Shown here in pieces: positions 8,376-19,820 of a DNA stretch of 64,000 nt. The position numbers were made by a program, and so were the translations under genes. The notes beneath the pieces were generated by a model. That model had not been told where the DNA came from and did not search any database. It saw only the letters and a program-made list of their open reading frames with translations. This DNA is from Rhodobacteraceae bacterium HTCC2083 (GTDB taxonomy: Bacteria > Pseudomonadota > Alphaproteobacteria > Rhodobacterales > Rhodobacteraceae): the NCBI GenBank assembly GCA_000156115.1, contig DS995276.1, positions 748,017 to 812,016 on the forward strand, given 5' to 3'. Position 1 is the first letter of the stretch, and every line of letters begins with the position of its first letter.

Positions 8376-9319
8376 GCTTTCGCGCCCTCGGAAACCCCAT
8401 CGCTTGCCTCGGTTGGCGCGGTAAGTTCGAGAACCTCGGATGGCTTTGGTAAATCGCCCATCACGGGGGGAGGCATGTGCATCAACATGCGAATGATCTG
8501 CACCAGCTCCGCCTTCATTTCCGTACGCTTGGTCACGCGATCCAGCATACCGTGCTCCAACAAGTATTCGGCACGTTGGAAGCCTTCGGGTAGTTTTTCC
8601 CCAATGGTCTGCGCAATTACGCGCGGGCCTGCAAAACAGATGAGCGCATTGGGCTCCGCAATCTGCACATCACCGAGCATCGCGTAGGAGGCCGTCACAC
8701 CACCCGTTGTCGGATGCGTCAGCACGACGATATAGGGCAGCCCTGCCTCTTTCAGCATTTGCACAGCCACTGTCGTGCGCGGCATTTGCATCAGGCTGAG
8801 AATGCCCTCTTGCATGCGCGCGCCACCTGCAGCGGAAAACAGAACCAAAGGTTTGCCCATATCAACCGCCCGCTGAGCCGCCGCGATAATCGCGTTGCCT
8901 ACATACATGCCCATGGACCCCGCCATGAACGAGAAATCCTGACAGGCCGCAATGATTGGTGTGCGCCCAATTTCGCCCTCTGCGACAAGCATCGCCTCTT
9001 TCTCGCCCGTGCCTTTCTGAGCGGCTTTCATGCGATCAGGGTATTTCTTTTGATCTTTGAATTGCAACGGATCGGCAACAGGCTCTGGCACGTCAACTTC
9101 AGTAAAGATGCCGCCATCGAACAGCGCTTCAAAGCGGTCTCGTGCAGTGATCGCCATGTGATGCCCGCACGATGTGCAGACATTGAGGTTACCACTCAAC
9201 TCACGGTGAAACAGCATCGTGCCGCATTCGTCGCATTTGGACCACAGGTTTTCAGGCGTCTCGCGACGGGAAAAAATCGAATTAATCCGCGGGCGGACGT
9301 AGTTGGAGATCCAGTTCAT
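8372..9319 (-). CDS. accD: Acetyl-CoA carboxylase carboxyltransferase subunit beta
   Basis: A 315-residue subunit that with AccA moves the carboxyl group from biotin to acetyl-CoA to make malonyl-CoA for fatty acid synthesis. The N-terminal zinc ribbon is visible as CDEC and CTSC about residues 28-50 (Cys-x2-Cys ... Cys-x2-Cys). The crotonase-fold body includes FMAGSMGMYVGNAI, SAAGGARMQEG and THPTTGGVTASYAM. ATG 9319 follows AGGAAAGGG, which sits in the loop of a CGCAG/CTGCG hairpin (9320-9337). It is the first gene of the accD-folC unit. Confidence 0.97.
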   Translation of the reverse strand: MNWISNYVRPRINSIFSRRETPENLWSKCDECGTMLFHRELSGNLNVCTSCGHHMAITARDRFEALFDGGIFTEVDVPEPVADPLQFKDQKKYPDRMKAAQKGTGEKEAMLVAEGEIGRTPIIAACQDFSFMAGSMGMYVGNAIIAAAQRAVDMGKPLVLFSAAGGARMQEGILSLMQMPRTTVAVQMLKEAGLPYIVVLTHPTTGGVTASYAMLGDVQIAEPNALICFAGPRVIAQTIGEKLPEGFQRAEYLLEHGMLDRVTKRTEMKAELVQIIRMLMHMPPPVMGDLPKPSEVLELTAPTEASDGVSEGAKA

Positions 9320-9381
9320 CGCAGACCCTTTCCTGCGTTAGTCTTTGAACCTCAGATAAAGGCCCTTAGCCACAATTGCAA

Positions 9382-10293
9382 TCAACGCCTAAGCGCAAGG
9401 CGCGCCGCAAGCCAGCACACGATCATCACCGCAAAATCTATAGGGAGGAACGCGCGGATCGCTGCTTCGTCGTTTGCGGTGAAGGGATATTGATAAAGCG
9501 CAAGACCCGACATTTCGCCCTGTGGCGCGATCAGCAAAAGCGCTGAGACGTTTGTGACAAAGTGAACCGCAATCGCAGGTCCGAGCGTGCCTGAGCGCGC
9601 GGTAAGATCCGCAGCGATCATTCCGAAAACGCTAGCCCAGATCACGACCAGCCACGCATTGCCGCCATAGGTGCCTGGTGAATAATGCGCGAGACCAAAC
9701 AAGACCGACGGAATCACCATCCACACCGCAGGATGCGCAAAGCGTGCCGCGAGTTGTTGTTGGATATATCCGCGAAACAGAACTTCTTCCGCGCTGGTTT
9801 GGATCAATACCGCGATCAGCGCGGGCAACAAAAACGTCAACCATTGCGCAAAAGCCAATCCATCTAGCAACGCGGGATCATGCCCATAAGGCGGCAGAGC
9901 CATCAGAGCACCCATCACCAAAAGCAGTGCAACAATCACGAACTTTGCTTGCAGGAACGCGATTGTCGGCGGGCCGATCAATGTCTCGGGACGTCGTCGA
10001 TGCAGACCGATGACAACAGCCGCCACCGCGATCCAGATCATCCCGAACGAAAACAACAGAACCAAAACGCTTTGCGGCAATAACAGTGTTTCAAAGTCCT
10101 CATAGAGGGCTCGATAGCCTTCATCGCTCATCACATGATAGAGGAACTGCCAGATCAACGGGGAGCAAATCATCAGAATGCCAGCCGTTGCAATCAACCC
10201 GACAAACAGACGCCACAGCTGTGCCTTCTCCCGCGCAGGCGCGACAAAGCGGTCATGGGCCATGTAGTCAAAAGAGAAGATCGTCTTAAGCAT
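9382..10293 (-). CDS. CPBP-family intramembrane metalloprotease (CAAX protease-like)
   Basis: A 303-residue integral membrane protein with about eight hydrophobic segments and the CPBP (Abi) signature: EEVLFRG with Glu169-Glu170 and Arg174, a second motif SVLFGLAHY with His near 206, and HFVTN near 250. These match the glutamate/histidine catalytic set of Rce1-like proteases. Known relatives process membrane peptides or regulate other proteins; the target is not evident. ATG 10293 has a poor ribosome site, and an internal ATG at 10263 is possible. It is divergent from ilvD. Confidence 0.88.
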   Translation of the reverse strand: MLKTIFSFDYMAHDRFVAPAREKAQLWRLFVGLIATAGILMICSPLIWQFLYHVMSDEGYRALYEDFETLLLPQSVLVLLFSFGMIWIAVAAVVIGLHRRRPETLIGPPTIAFLQAKFVIVALLLVMGALMALPPYGHDPALLDGLAFAQWLTFLLPALIAVLIQTSAEEVLFRGYIQQQLAARFAHPAVWMVIPSVLFGLAHYSPGTYGGNAWLVVIWASVFGMIAADLTARSGTLGPAIAVHFVTNVSALLLIAPQGEMSGLALYQYPFTANDEAAIRAFLPIDFAVMIVCWLAARLALRR

Positions 10294-10371
10294 CTGTTAC
10301 ATCTAGGACGACGCGGCGGCGCATACCAGTGGCCTTTGCGCCTTGCGACCTTGCCTTTGCTGATTTATCCA

Positions 10372-10395
10372 CTCTCCAACGCATATTTCGGAGAG
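10372..10395 (+). promoter_or_regulatory. Hairpin covering the ilvD ribosome-binding site
   Basis: CTCTCC (10372-10377) is the perfect complement of GGAGAG (10390-10395), the Shine-Dalgarno sequence of ilvD, with a 12-base loop. The start codon is 6 bases further on. This could close the ribosome site unless opened by another factor. It is a visual call only. Confidence 0.4.
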
Positions 10396-10401
10396 CCCGC
10401 T

Positions 10402-12159
10402 ATGACCAAGTTCGACAAAAGCAAACTGCCAAGCCGCCATGTCACAGAAGGGCCAGCGCGCGCGCCGCACCGTTCGTATTATTACGCGATGGGCATGTCT
10501 GAGGAAGAAATTCACCAGCCCCTGGTAGGTGTTGCCACATGCTGGAACGAAGCCGCGCCGTGCAACATTTCTTTGAACCGTCAAGCACAGGCCGCAAAGA
10601 TGGGTGTCAAAGCCGCCTCTGGCAGCCCGCGTGAGTTCACGACCATCACCGTCACGGACGGCATTGCAATGGGTCATGAGGGCATGCGCAGCTCCTTGGC
10701 GTCACGTGAAGCGATTGCTGATACGGTTGAATTGACCATGCGTGGTCACTGCTACGACGCGCTTGTGGGCCTTGCAGGCTGTGACAAATCCTTGCCGGGC
10801 ATGATGATGGCGATGATCCGTCTCAACGTGCCGTCCGTGTTTGTCTACGGTGGCTCCATCCTGCCGGGTCGCGCACCTGCCGGCGCGAAGGTTCCAGAGG
10901 CCTATGCAGATCGCGATCTTACGGTTCAGGACATGTTTGAAGCCGTGGGCCATCAGCAAAACGGCACAATGACCGAAGCAGAGCTGGAAATCCTAGAGCG
11001 TGTGGCTTGCCCATCTTCTGGCGCATGTGGTGGCCAGTTCACCGCCAACACGATGGCCTGTGTGTCCGAGGCGATTGGCCTTGCGTTGCTGAATTCCTCC
11101 GGTGCCCCTGCCCCGTTCGAGAGCCGTGATGAATACTCCAAAGCCTCCGGCATTGCCGTGATGAACCTGATTGAAAAAGGCATTCACGCACGCGACGTCT
11201 GCACACGCGAAGCGTTTGAGAATGCAGCGCGTGTTGTTGCTTGTACGGGCGGCTCCACGAATGCGGGCCTGCACCTTCCTGCGATGGCGCATGAAGCGGG
11301 CATTGATTTCTATCTTGAAGATGTTTGCGATATTTTTCGCGACACGCCTTATTTCGTCGATCTCAAGCCCGGTGGTCAGTATGTCGCCAAAGATCTCTAT
11401 GAGGCGGGCGGCGTTCCCGTTGTCTTGAACGAACTGCGCCGTGCTGGCTTGCTGCATGAAGACTGCATGACCGCGACGGGCTATTCCATTGGTGAAGAAC
11501 TCGACATGCACACACTGAAGGCTGATGGCCGCGTGGTTTATCCCGTTGAAACGCCAATCACTAAGACGGGTGGCGTTGTGGGTCTCAAGGGCAACCTCGC
11601 CCCAGAAGGCGCAATTGTGAAGGTTGCAGGCATGGCAGCACAGCACCAGCGTTTCGTCGGCCCTGCCCGCATCTTTGAATGCGAGCAAGACGCCTTCGAG
11701 GCGGTTCAAAACCGTACGTATAAAGAGGGCGATGTTTTCGTGATCCGTAACGAGGGCCCTGCAGGCGGTCCGGGCATGCGCGAAATGTTGGCAACAACAG
11801 CTGCGCTTTCCGGTCAGGGCATGGGTCTGAAGGTAGCACTGATCACTGACGGTCGTTTCTCTGGCGCAACCCGTGGCTTCTGTGTGGGTCACGTTGGTCC
11901 CGAAGCTGCACATGGCGGTCCGATTGCCCTGCTCCAGCAAGGTGACGTGATCACGCTTGATGCGGTTGAAGGTACGTTGGACGTGGATATTTCTGACGAA
12001 GAGATGGCCAAGCGCCGTGCCGATTGGAAAGGCCCGCGTGAGACGATCTATGCCTCTGGCGCGCTTTGGAAGTATGCGGATCAAGTTGGCGAGATCTACA
12101 AGGGCGCGGTCACGCATCCTGGCGGCAAGGCAGAAAAGCATGCGTATTGGGATCTGTGA
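10402..12159 (+). CDS. ilvD: Dihydroxy-acid dehydratase
   Basis: A 585-residue enzyme for the third step of branched-chain amino acid synthesis, dehydrating 2,3-dihydroxy-isovalerate and 2,3-dihydroxy-3-methylvalerate. Iron-sulfur ligands appear as Cys54 (AAPCN), Cys127 (AGCDKSLPG) and Cys209 (SSGACGG), a spacing that fits the [2Fe-2S] class. The C-terminal PITKTGG and [12 protein letters not shown] motifs are intact. The frame extends back to 10135, but ATG 10402 has GGAGAG six bases upstream and matches the family N-terminus. ilvE at 62 kb serves the same pathway. A lipoprotein gene overlaps its last 20 bases. Confidence 0.97.
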   Translation: MTKFDKSKLPSRHVTEGPARAPHRSYYYAMGMSEEEIHQPLVGVATCWNEAAPCNISLNRQAQAAKMGVKAASGSPREFTTITVTDGIAMGHEGMRSSLASREAIADTVELTMRGHCYDALVGLAGCDKSLPGMMMAMIRLNVPSVFVYGGSILPGRAPAGAKVPEAYADRDLTVQDMFEAVGHQQNGTMTEAELEILERVACPSSGACGGQFTANTMACVSEAIGLALLNSSGAPAPFESRDEYSKASGIAVMNLIEKGIHARDVCTREAFENAARVVACTGGSTNAGLHLPAMAHEAGIDFYLEDVCDIFRDTPYFVDLKPGGQYVAKDLYEAGGVPVVLNELRRAGLLHEDCMTATGYSIGEELDMHTLKADGRVVYPVETPITKTGGVVGLKGNLAPEGAIVKVAGMAAQHQRFVGPARIFECEQDAFEAVQNRTYKEGDVFVIRNEGPAGGPGMREMLATTAALSGQGMGLKVALITDGRFSGATRGFCVGHVGPEAAHGGPIALLQQGDVITLDAVEGTLDVDISDEEMAKRRADWKGPRETIYASGALWKYADQVGEIYKGAVTHPGGKAEKHAYWDL

Positions 12160-12934
12160 TCTCGACTTAAGCAAAGCCCGCCAGTCGGGCCGTGCGCTGC
12201 TCATATGTATATCGCTTAGCGCCTGTGTGAGCGGTGAGGGACTATCCTTTGCACAAAAAGGCGAAGCAGAGGGCACGCCAACCGGCGTTATGATCCCGAA
12301 GACTACGCAAACCACGCTGGCACGGGGCGCGATTAAGCTGACTGCGCCAAAGGGCTACTGCATTGACGAAACTTCTGTCAGCAGCGGCTTGCAAGGCAGC
12401 TCTGCATTGCTGGCTAAATGTTCTTCGCTTGATGGCAAGGGCGCAAGTACCGACACAGCAGTAATGAGCGTCCGAATCTCCCCTCGGCGTGGGGAAAGTG
12501 CAACAGCTCCAAGCGCGCAAGATCTTGCGAGCGCTGCGATGCCACGCAAGACACTTCAGACAAAGCAAAAGGGCAATCTCGCCTTGGCTCAGCTGGCAAC
12601 CGGCGGTGATGAAGTCTTAGCACCCGCCGATCCGATCCATTGGCGCGGCGCGACTGAACTAGATACGCGCCTTGTTTTACTCAGCCTATTCGCGCCGAAA
12701 GGGTCCGATCTAACGGGCGACAAAGGCGCTGACCTCTTGGTAGCGCTCGCGCGTGGAATTTCTGCGACTCGTGGATCTTTGCTTGGGTTTGGCCGCGACG
12801 CGCGGGAGAGAAAGGATGCAAACTTAGAAAATACTCAACTTAAAGATGTTGCTGAAAACTCAACAACCGATACGGTTGATTCGGAGAAAAAAGGTGGCCA
12901 AGGCATCATTGCCCGTTTGTTAAACCGCTCTTAA
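12140..12934 (+). CDS. Predicted lipoprotein, conserved unknown
   Basis: A 264-residue protein I cannot assign to a characterised family. The N-terminus has a basic start, a short hydrophobic stretch and a lipobox LSAC near residues 26-29, so it is probably a lipoprotein. Later segments include [12 protein letters not shown] and [13 protein letters not shown], a fold that looks like a single compact periplasmic domain, then a polar tail. The frame extends upstream into ilvD; ATG 12140 (20 bases before the ilvD stop) gives the best signal peptide. It is likely expressed from ilvD readthrough or an internal promoter. Confidence 0.65.
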   Translation: MRIGICDLDLSKARQSGRALLICISLSACVSGEGLSFAQKGEAEGTPTGVMIPKTTQTTLARGAIKLTAPKGYCIDETSVSSGLQGSSALLAKCSSLDGKGASTDTAVMSVRISPRRGESATAPSAQDLASAAMPRKTLQTKQKGNLALAQLATGGDEVLAPADPIHWRGATELDTRLVLLSLFAPKGSDLTGDKGADLLVALARGISATRGSLLGFGRDARERKDANLENTQLKDVAENSTTDTVDSEKKGGQGIIARLLNRS

Positions 12935-12960
12935 TTTGATTAAAGTAACAAAAAGAGCGG
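12925..12960 (+). repeat. Inverted repeat at the lipoprotein gene stop
   Basis: CCGCTCTT (12925-12932) and AAGAGCGG (12953-12960) are perfect complements with a 20-base loop that contains the stop codon of the lipoprotein gene. No T-run follows, so it is not a standard terminator; it could be a processing or stability element in front of the next gene. Confidence 0.45.
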
Positions 12961-12984
12961 CGGCAAAGTAGGTAACTGAATACC

Positions 12985-13758
12985 ATGGCATTGGGTAAAC
13001 CATCCTTTTTGAGCAGAGTTCTGTTCAAACGTTCCATTCGCCGTTGGGCGCGTGTCGCGGATGCCGCCAAGAATACTCCCGTATCTGTACTTCGCAAACA
13101 AAGGGCACATGCGCGTCGCTTGCTCGTACATCTCAACCGCTTTGTACATGTTGCTGACAACCGTTTGGCGTTGCCTCTGATCGGCAGCCAAGCGATCCAG
13201 ACATCACACGATTCAGATTGGGCATGGCGCCCGGAGGCATGGTCCGGTCCACTGCCAGAACAAGGCATGGCATCGGTGCCGAGCAAATCGATTCTTGGCG
13301 GGGAAATTTCGCTACACCACGATTGCGATTTCTCGGAGCTATCATTGCGCCAACTCCGCAATACACGCGAGGCAGATTTGGCCCCCTACGGCCTGCGTAT
13401 GGATGTTTTCAATTTTGATGGATCGTTCCTGTCTTTGGTGATTGATTTTCCAGAAGCGAGCGTATCCGGCTTGAAACGCAAACATCTGATCCGCCTTGAA
13501 CCGATCATTGAGCTGGAGAAACCTCTCGAAATCTTTGCGCGCTTAAACATCAAGCATGGCCCGAACACGGAACAAGTTGTGCGTGAGTTGCCGCTGAATG
13601 ATACGGTGCCAATGGTGGAATTCGACCTTGCCTACACGAAGCTCAATGAAAAGCGCGTGGATAGCATGTGGCTTGATCTGATCTTTGAAGGCCCGCAAAT
13701 GAACCAAGTCACGCTGCGCGACCTCACGCTGAGCCGCCGACCTAGGGCGGACGTTTAG
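12985..13758 (+). CDS. Conserved hypothetical protein (resembles DUF6478)
   Basis: A 257-residue protein of a family I recall only from Rhodobacterales, probably DUF6478; that label is tentative. The N-terminus is very basic (FKRSIRRWARVADAA), the middle has EISLHHDCDFSEL, and the C-terminal half is a strand-rich region with YGLRMDVFNFDGSFLS and DFPEASVSGL, ending in LTLSRRPRADV. There is no signal peptide or membrane segment, so it is likely cytoplasmic. ATG 12985 is preceded by TAGGT. It lies between the lipoprotein and a small unknown, all on one strand. Confidence 0.7.
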   Translation: MALGKPSFLSRVLFKRSIRRWARVADAAKNTPVSVLRKQRAHARRLLVHLNRFVHVADNRLALPLIGSQAIQTSHDSDWAWRPEAWSGPLPEQGMASVPSKSILGGEISLHHDCDFSELSLRQLRNTREADLAPYGLRMDVFNFDGSFLSLVIDFPEASVSGLKRKHLIRLEPIIELEKPLEIFARLNIKHGPNTEQVVRELPLNDTVPMVEFDLAYTKLNEKRVDSMWLDLIFEGPQMNQVTLRDLTLSRRPRADV

Positions 13759-13794
13759 CAGCCATGAAACACTGTCAAAAGAAAGACCGTCCAG

Positions 13795-14172
13795 ATGAGC
13801 GCATTTGAACTAAGCAAAACCCGCCTGTTTGAGGGTGTTTGGGAAGGTGTGCTGACGGCCGTAGACGAGAACACAGAACAACCTGATCTAGGGGTCACGC
13901 ATCTTGATAAGCCTTTAGGCGAATTGCGCTTGAAAGAAACCGGCGAGCCGAACCAATGGTCAGTGCGCGTTCCGATCCCAATCGAGCTGATTGGCGACGG
14001 TGCGCAGACCTTTCTGATCTTTGATCGCGACACGGGCAAAACGCTCGACAGTTTTACCATTATCGCAGGCGATGCGGTCAGCGATGATATCCGTGCAGAA
14101 GTTGCGCTACTGCGTGCAGAGCTGGATATGGTCAAACGCGCTTTTCGTCGCCACTGTGCTGAGACGACATAG
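13795..14172 (+). CDS. Small conserved hypothetical protein
   Basis: A 125-residue acidic protein without a signal peptide. It starts with FELSKTRLFEGVWEGVL, has a strand-rich middle (WSVRVPIPIELIGDGAQTF) and ends in a predicted helix or coiled coil (RAEVALLRAELDMVKRAF). I do not recognise a characterised family. ATG 13795 follows GAAAGACC. It sits 36 bases after the DUF6478-like gene and probably belongs to the same transcript. Codon use looks like its neighbours. Confidence 0.65.
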   Translation: MSAFELSKTRLFEGVWEGVLTAVDENTEQPDLGVTHLDKPLGELRLKETGEPNQWSVRVPIPIELIGDGAQTFLIFDRDTGKTLDSFTIIAGDAVSDDIRAEVALLRAELDMVKRAFRRHCAETT

Positions 14173-14227
14173 ACAAGTTGACCTGCTCTAAAATTACGTA
14201 AGCAAGGTGACGCTGCGTTTCGGGTGA

Positions 14228-16303
<2,076 letters not shown>

Positions 16304-16314
16304 AACAAGAGTTC

Positions 16315-16368
16315 GGCGGGGGGGGACAGCCCCCCGCACCCTCCAGGGATATTTATGGAAATAGGAAG
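16315..16368 (+). repeat. Dispersed GGGGGC...GCCCCC intergenic repeat, copy B
   Basis: GCGGGGGG (16316-16323) pairs with CCCCCCGC (16330-16337), followed by CCCTCCAGGGATATTTATGG and an ATAGGAAGC tail. It sits between fadH and the LysR gene, both forward. It has the same GGATATTTATGGAAA core as copy C. Confidence 0.7.
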
Positions 16369-16409
16369 CACATCCGCTGTTTCCATGCCGCAAACGATCC
16401 GCGACAAAA

Positions 16410-16489
16410 CCCTAGCATTGTCTAGGGAGCGCCCCAATCGCGCCCCTTTTGAAGCCGATACCTTGTTCCAGACACAGGAACACAAAGGT
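16410..16489 (+). promoter_or_regulatory. Two inverted repeats in the LysR gene leader
   Basis: CCCTAG/CTAGGG (16410-16415 with 16422-16427) is followed by TGTTCC/GGAACA (16464-16469 with 16477-16482). The second can extend, past a 3-base bulge, with ACCT (16460-16463) pairing AGGT (16486-16489), which is the LysR gene's ribosome site. LysR proteins often bind dyad sites beside their own gene, so this could be an operator, an RNA hairpin, or both. Confidence 0.4.
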
Positions 16490-16496
16490 AGACGAA

Positions 16497-17402
16497 ATGG
16501 ATCGCCTGACAGAAATGGAAGCCTTCGCCACAGTTGTGGACCAAGGTGGATTTACAGATGCTGCAAAGAGGATGGGGATTTCAAAATCTGCCGTTTCAAA
16601 GCACGTCTCTTCACTTGAAGCACGCCTTGGTGCGCGCCTTTTGAACCGCACAACGCGACGTGTAAGCCCAACAGAAATCGGCCTTGCCTATTACGACCGC
16701 GCTCGTCGCGTTTTAAATGATGCAGGTGAGGCGGATGCGTTGGTCACATCCATGCAATCCGCGCCTTCGGGCTTGCTACGTATCTCTGTAGCGACGGACT
16801 TTGGAGTTAATCACCTCAGCCCCGTGCTTGGCGATTTCCTATCCGAGTTTCCAGATATCACCGTCAATATGGTCCTGAATAACCGCTATGTAGAGTTGAT
16901 TTCAGAGGGATTTGATATGTCCGTGCGAATTGGTGAGTTGGAAGACAGCTCGCTTCGGGCACGCAAATTGACTGAAACGACGAAGCGCATGATCGCCTCC
17001 CCCGCCTATTTTGAGAAATATGGTCGGCCAGAGAAGATCGACGATCTCAATGATCATAAGCTTTTGCATTACTCGAACCAATCCAGTGGCAACGTATGGA
17101 AAGTCACAGCACCTTCCGGCGAAAAACGTCAGATCCGCACCGCTGGCTGGCTGAGCGTGAATGACGGGCAGTCCTTGCTAAACGCCGCGATTTCGGGACT
17201 TGGTATCGCGTATCTTCCAAGCTTTTTGTACTCAGAGGCGATGGAACAAGGTTTGATTGTTGATGCGATCCCCGAGCTTCCAACAGAAACGCAAGGCATC
17301 TACGCCGTTTATCCACCGGGCCGCTTTACACAACCAAAAGTGCGCGCATTCATTGATTTCCTCGTTCAATCGTTTGCTGCTAAAGGACCTTCTGAGTGGT
17401 AA
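16497..17402 (+). CDS. LysR-family transcriptional regulator
   Basis: A 301-residue regulator. The N-terminal winged HTH (about 1-60) reads MEAFATVVDQGGFTDAAKRM then SKSAVSKHVSSLEARLG; the substrate-binding domain follows from about 88. It belongs by look to the CrgA/DsdC-like branch with a short basic recognition helix. ATG 16497 is chosen over an upstream TTG because it has AAAGG in front and matches the family start (MDRLTEME). The target is unknown; fadH lies just upstream and may be under its control. An intrinsic terminator follows. Confidence 0.92.
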   Translation: MDRLTEMEAFATVVDQGGFTDAAKRMGISKSAVSKHVSSLEARLGARLLNRTTRRVSPTEIGLAYYDRARRVLNDAGEADALVTSMQSAPSGLLRISVATDFGVNHLSPVLGDFLSEFPDITVNMVLNNRYVELISEGFDMSVRIGELEDSSLRARKLTETTKRMIASPAYFEKYGRPEKIDDLNDHKLLHYSNQSSGNVWKVTAPSGEKRQIRTAGWLSVNDGQSLLNAAISGLGIAYLPSFLYSEAMEQGLIVDAIPELPTETQGIYAVYPPGRFTQPKVRAFIDFLVQSFAAKGPSEW

Positions 17403-17438
17403 AAGCGCTCAAATTCTAGATATCTCCCCGATCCCACT

Positions 17439-17472
17439 GGTCCCTTTGCATGTTGCGAAGGGGCCATTTTTT
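17439..17472 (+). terminator. Intrinsic terminator after the LysR gene
   Basis: GGTCCCTT (17439-17446) pairs with AAGGGGCC (17458-17465, one G-U) and is followed by A and six T residues at 17467-17472. The T-run overlaps the last codon of convergent rsmD. Confidence 0.8.
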
Positions 17473-18028
17473 ATGTGCTGAGAAAGTTGATATTCGTGCC
17501 TCCGAACTTGCGGGTCTCCAAGAGGTCGCATTCTGGCGGGGGGATGATGTCTGCGCTTTCTTCCCATAGGATAAGCGCGTTCTTGGCGATCCAACCGCCA
17601 GCCAGTGCACTTTTCAACGCAGCTTCGCCCATGGATTTGCCATAGGGCGGGTCAAGGAAGATCAGGTCATAAGGTGCATCAGGTTTGGCAGGCAAACGCG
17701 TCGCATCGCGTGCAAAAAGCTTGGTTTCGGTCTTGCATTGACACAATGCGATATTCTCGCGGATCAGGCTTTGTCCTTTGCGCCCCGTTTCAACAAACGT
17801 TGTGTGGATCGCACCGCGCGACAACGCTTCCAAGCCTAACGCGCCGGTACCTGCAAACAAATCAAGGCAGCGCATATCTGTGATCGGATCGCCATAACGT
17901 CCGCCCATCAGCACGTTAAACAAGCTCTCGCGCACGCGGTCCGTCGTCGGTCGCAGATGCGCGCCTGCGTCGCCTTTGCCAACAGAGGCGAGCGCGCGAC
18001 CACGAAAAGTTCCGCCGATGATCCTCAC
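17471..18028 (-). CDS. rsmD: 16S rRNA (guanine(966)-N(2))-methyltransferase
   Basis: A 185-residue SAM-dependent methyltransferase of the RsmD family, modifying G966 of 16S rRNA. It starts MRIIGGTFRGRAL, has the family RPTTDRVRESLFNVL patch, the SAM loop LDLFAGTGALGLEAL near 55-70, and the catalytic motif FLDPPYG near 125. The start is GTG at 18028, overlapping the upstream gene's stop as GTGA. The length is as expected. It is translationally coupled to the flavoprotein gene. Confidence 0.95.
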   Translation of the reverse strand: MRIIGGTFRGRALASVGKGDAGAHLRPTTDRVRESLFNVLMGGRYGDPITDMRCLDLFAGTGALGLEALSRGAIHTTFVETGRKGQSLIRENIALCQCKTETKLFARDATRLPAKPDAPYDLIFLDPPYGKSMGEAALKSALAGGWIAKNALILWEESADIIPPPECDLLETRKFGGTNINFLST

Positions 18029-19236
18029 GCTTTTAACAGGGCCTTCATATCGGTATCTGGGTTGGCGATGACGTCAGGCGTGGGTGATTTTCCGGCCTCG
18101 ATCAAGCGTTTGCCGATCATGTAGTTGCGTGGGTCGTTCATCGCGTCCACGGCCAAGAGCGTGTCGTCCTTATAGTACCAGAAGGAGATCGCTGGTGAGT
18201 TAGTGTCGCGGCGCGCAACGACGCTATCATAGCCAATGTTCAGCCCCGCAATTTGCAGTTTTACATCGTATTGATCCGACCAGAACCACGGTTTCGGTGT
18301 ATAGGTCTTGCCCGCTCCCAACATGTTTTCAGCAACAGCTTCCGCCTGATCAATCGCGTTTTGCACGCTTTCAAGACGACGTCGCGCACCGCGCAAGTCG
18401 AACGAGGCGCAATCACCAGCCGACCAGATGTTGGGATCAGACGTGCATCCTTGTTCATTCACCGCAATGCCGTTTTCAATGGTAAGACCTGCCTTTTCAG
18501 CAAGGCTCGCGTTAGGTGTGATGCCAACGCCGACAATCACGAAATCAACGTCGAGTTCTGTGCCATTCGCCAGTGTGGCACCGCTCACATAGCCCTCGCC
18601 GTTCAAGCTTTTGAGGCCAACGCCCTCAAAGATTTTGACACCATGCGATTGATGCAGTGCACGGAAATAATCAGAGGTGTCAGGCGCTGCGACACGCTGC
18701 AGAATGCGCTCGGCCATCTCAACAACAGTCACTTCGACCCCCATCTTGCGCGCGACTGCTGCGGCTTCTAGCCCGATGTAACCGCCACCCACAATCAGCG
18801 CACGTTTGCCAGCGTTGAAATGATCCGCCATCGCGTCCACATCCGCCAAGGTGCGCACGGTGAATACGCCGTCTAAAGCACCGCCAATAGAGGCAGGCAA
18901 GGTATTCGCATGAGAGCCAGTCGTGAGTGCAAGTTGATCGTAGGATATCACCTCATCACCCAAATGCACTTCGCGCTTGGCCGTATCAATCGATGTGACA
19001 GCCGTCCCCATTTTCAACGTGATGTGCTGATCTGCATAAAAGCTCTCGGGGCGCAGAAACAAGCGCTCCAAAGCCATGTCGCCCAACAAATAGGCTTTGG
19101 ACAAAGGCGGGCGCTGATAGGGCGGCACGTGCTCTTCGCCAATCAAAGTGATCTCGCCCTCAAAACCAGAGCTGCGCAATTTCGCAACAAGCGAGGACCC
19201 TGCTTGCCCTGCTCCGATGATCACAAAATGTGCCAT
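18025..19236 (-). CDS. FAD/NAD-dependent ferredoxin reductase-type oxidoreductase
   Basis: A 403-residue flavoprotein of the putidaredoxin/rubredoxin reductase type, passing electrons from NADH to a small iron-sulfur protein. The FAD loop FVIIGAGQAGSSL is at the N-terminus, PPYQRPPLSKAYL follows, the NADH loop is ALIVGGGYIGLEAAA near 148, and the ATG/GD motif appears as IWSAGDCASFD near 277. ATG 19236 with AAGGAA upstream is preferred to the GTG at 19242. Partners of this class are often cytochrome P450s; a P450 lies at 55.8 kb, but a link is only a guess. It is coupled to rsmD. Confidence 0.88.
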   Translation of the reverse strand: MAHFVIIGAGQAGSSLVAKLRSSGFEGEITLIGEEHVPPYQRPPLSKAYLLGDMALERLFLRPESFYADQHITLKMGTAVTSIDTAKREVHLGDEVISYDQLALTTGSHANTLPASIGGALDGVFTVRTLADVDAMADHFNAGKRALIVGGGYIGLEAAAVARKMGVEVTVVEMAERILQRVAAPDTSDYFRALHQSHGVKIFEGVGLKSLNGEGYVSGATLANGTELDVDFVIVGVGITPNASLAEKAGLTIENGIAVNEQGCTSDPNIWSAGDCASFDLRGARRRLESVQNAIDQAEAVAENMLGAGKTYTPKPWFWSDQYDVKLQIAGLNIGYDSVVARRDTNSPAISFWYYKDDTLLAVDAMNDPRNYMIGKRLIEAGKSPTPDVIANPDTDMKALLKA

Positions 19237-19329
19237 TAGCACGATTCCTTCTGAAAACTTGTGGCGTCTGACTGCGCAGACCCTATATCGACGGGGAATA
19301 CGAACGCAATTCCCAGAAAGGGCATCTTC

Positions 19330-19818
19330 ATGACAATTTCAAAAGGCGACCGCTTGCCGACATCCACTTTGGTCCAATTGGGCGACGCAGGCCCCGCGCC
19401 TGTCGCTTTGGCGGATAAGACCGCAGGGCGCAAAGTCGTGATTTTCGCGGTGCCAGGCGCGTTCACACCGACATGCCACTCTGCGCACGTGCCAAGTTTT
19501 ATGCGCACCAAAGATCAGTTCACCGAAAAAGGCGTGGACGAGATTATCTGTGTCTCCGTCAACGATCCATTCGTGATGAAAGCATGGGGCGAAGTAACGG
19601 GTGCAACTGAGGCAGGCATCACGATGCTGTCTGACGCGGAAAGCGCGTTCACGAAAGCGATTGGCATGGATTTCGACGCACCACCCGCAGGGCTCATCGC
19701 GCGTTCCAAACGTTACGCAATGTTGGTCGAAGACGGCATTGTAACTCAGCTCAATGAGGAAAGCAGCCCGGGCGAGTGCGAGATCTCCGCAGGCGAAGGT
19801 CTGTTGGACGTTATGTAG
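19330..19818 (+). CDS. Peroxiredoxin, Prx5 (type II) family
   Basis: A 162-residue thiol peroxidase that reduces peroxides using thioredoxin or glutaredoxin. The signature PGAFTPTCH gives the peroxidatic Cys49; a second cysteine at 150 in SPGECEISAGE is at the usual C-terminal place. ATG 19330 is favoured over an upstream start at 19261, with AAAGGG about 8 bases upstream. A GGGAAT/ATTCCC stem (19294-19299 with 19309-19314) lies just before the ribosome site. It is divergent from the flavoprotein gene and nearly abuts phhB. Confidence 0.93.
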   Translation: MTISKGDRLPTSTLVQLGDAGPAPVALADKTAGRKVVIFAVPGAFTPTCHSAHVPSFMRTKDQFTEKGVDEIICVSVNDPFVMKAWGEVTGATEAGITMLSDAESAFTKAIGMDFDAPPAGLIARSKRYAMLVEDGIVTQLNEESSPGECEISAGEGLLDVM

Positions 19819-19820
19819 TC

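Noticed and set aside
8714-9493. Long forward frame (259 codons) opposite accD
   Set aside because: Its composition (His- and Arg-rich) is that of an antisense shadow and it crosses into the CPBP gene.
10135-10401. ilvD starting at 10135
   Set aside because: The extra 89 codons overlap the divergent CPBP gene's start and have no counterpart in DHAD proteins; ATG 10402 has a clear ribosome site.
10993-12315. Long reverse-strand frame opposite ilvD (440 codons)
   Set aside because: It is the mirror of a highly conserved gene in a GC-biased frame and has no recognisable motif; ilvD accounts for the region.
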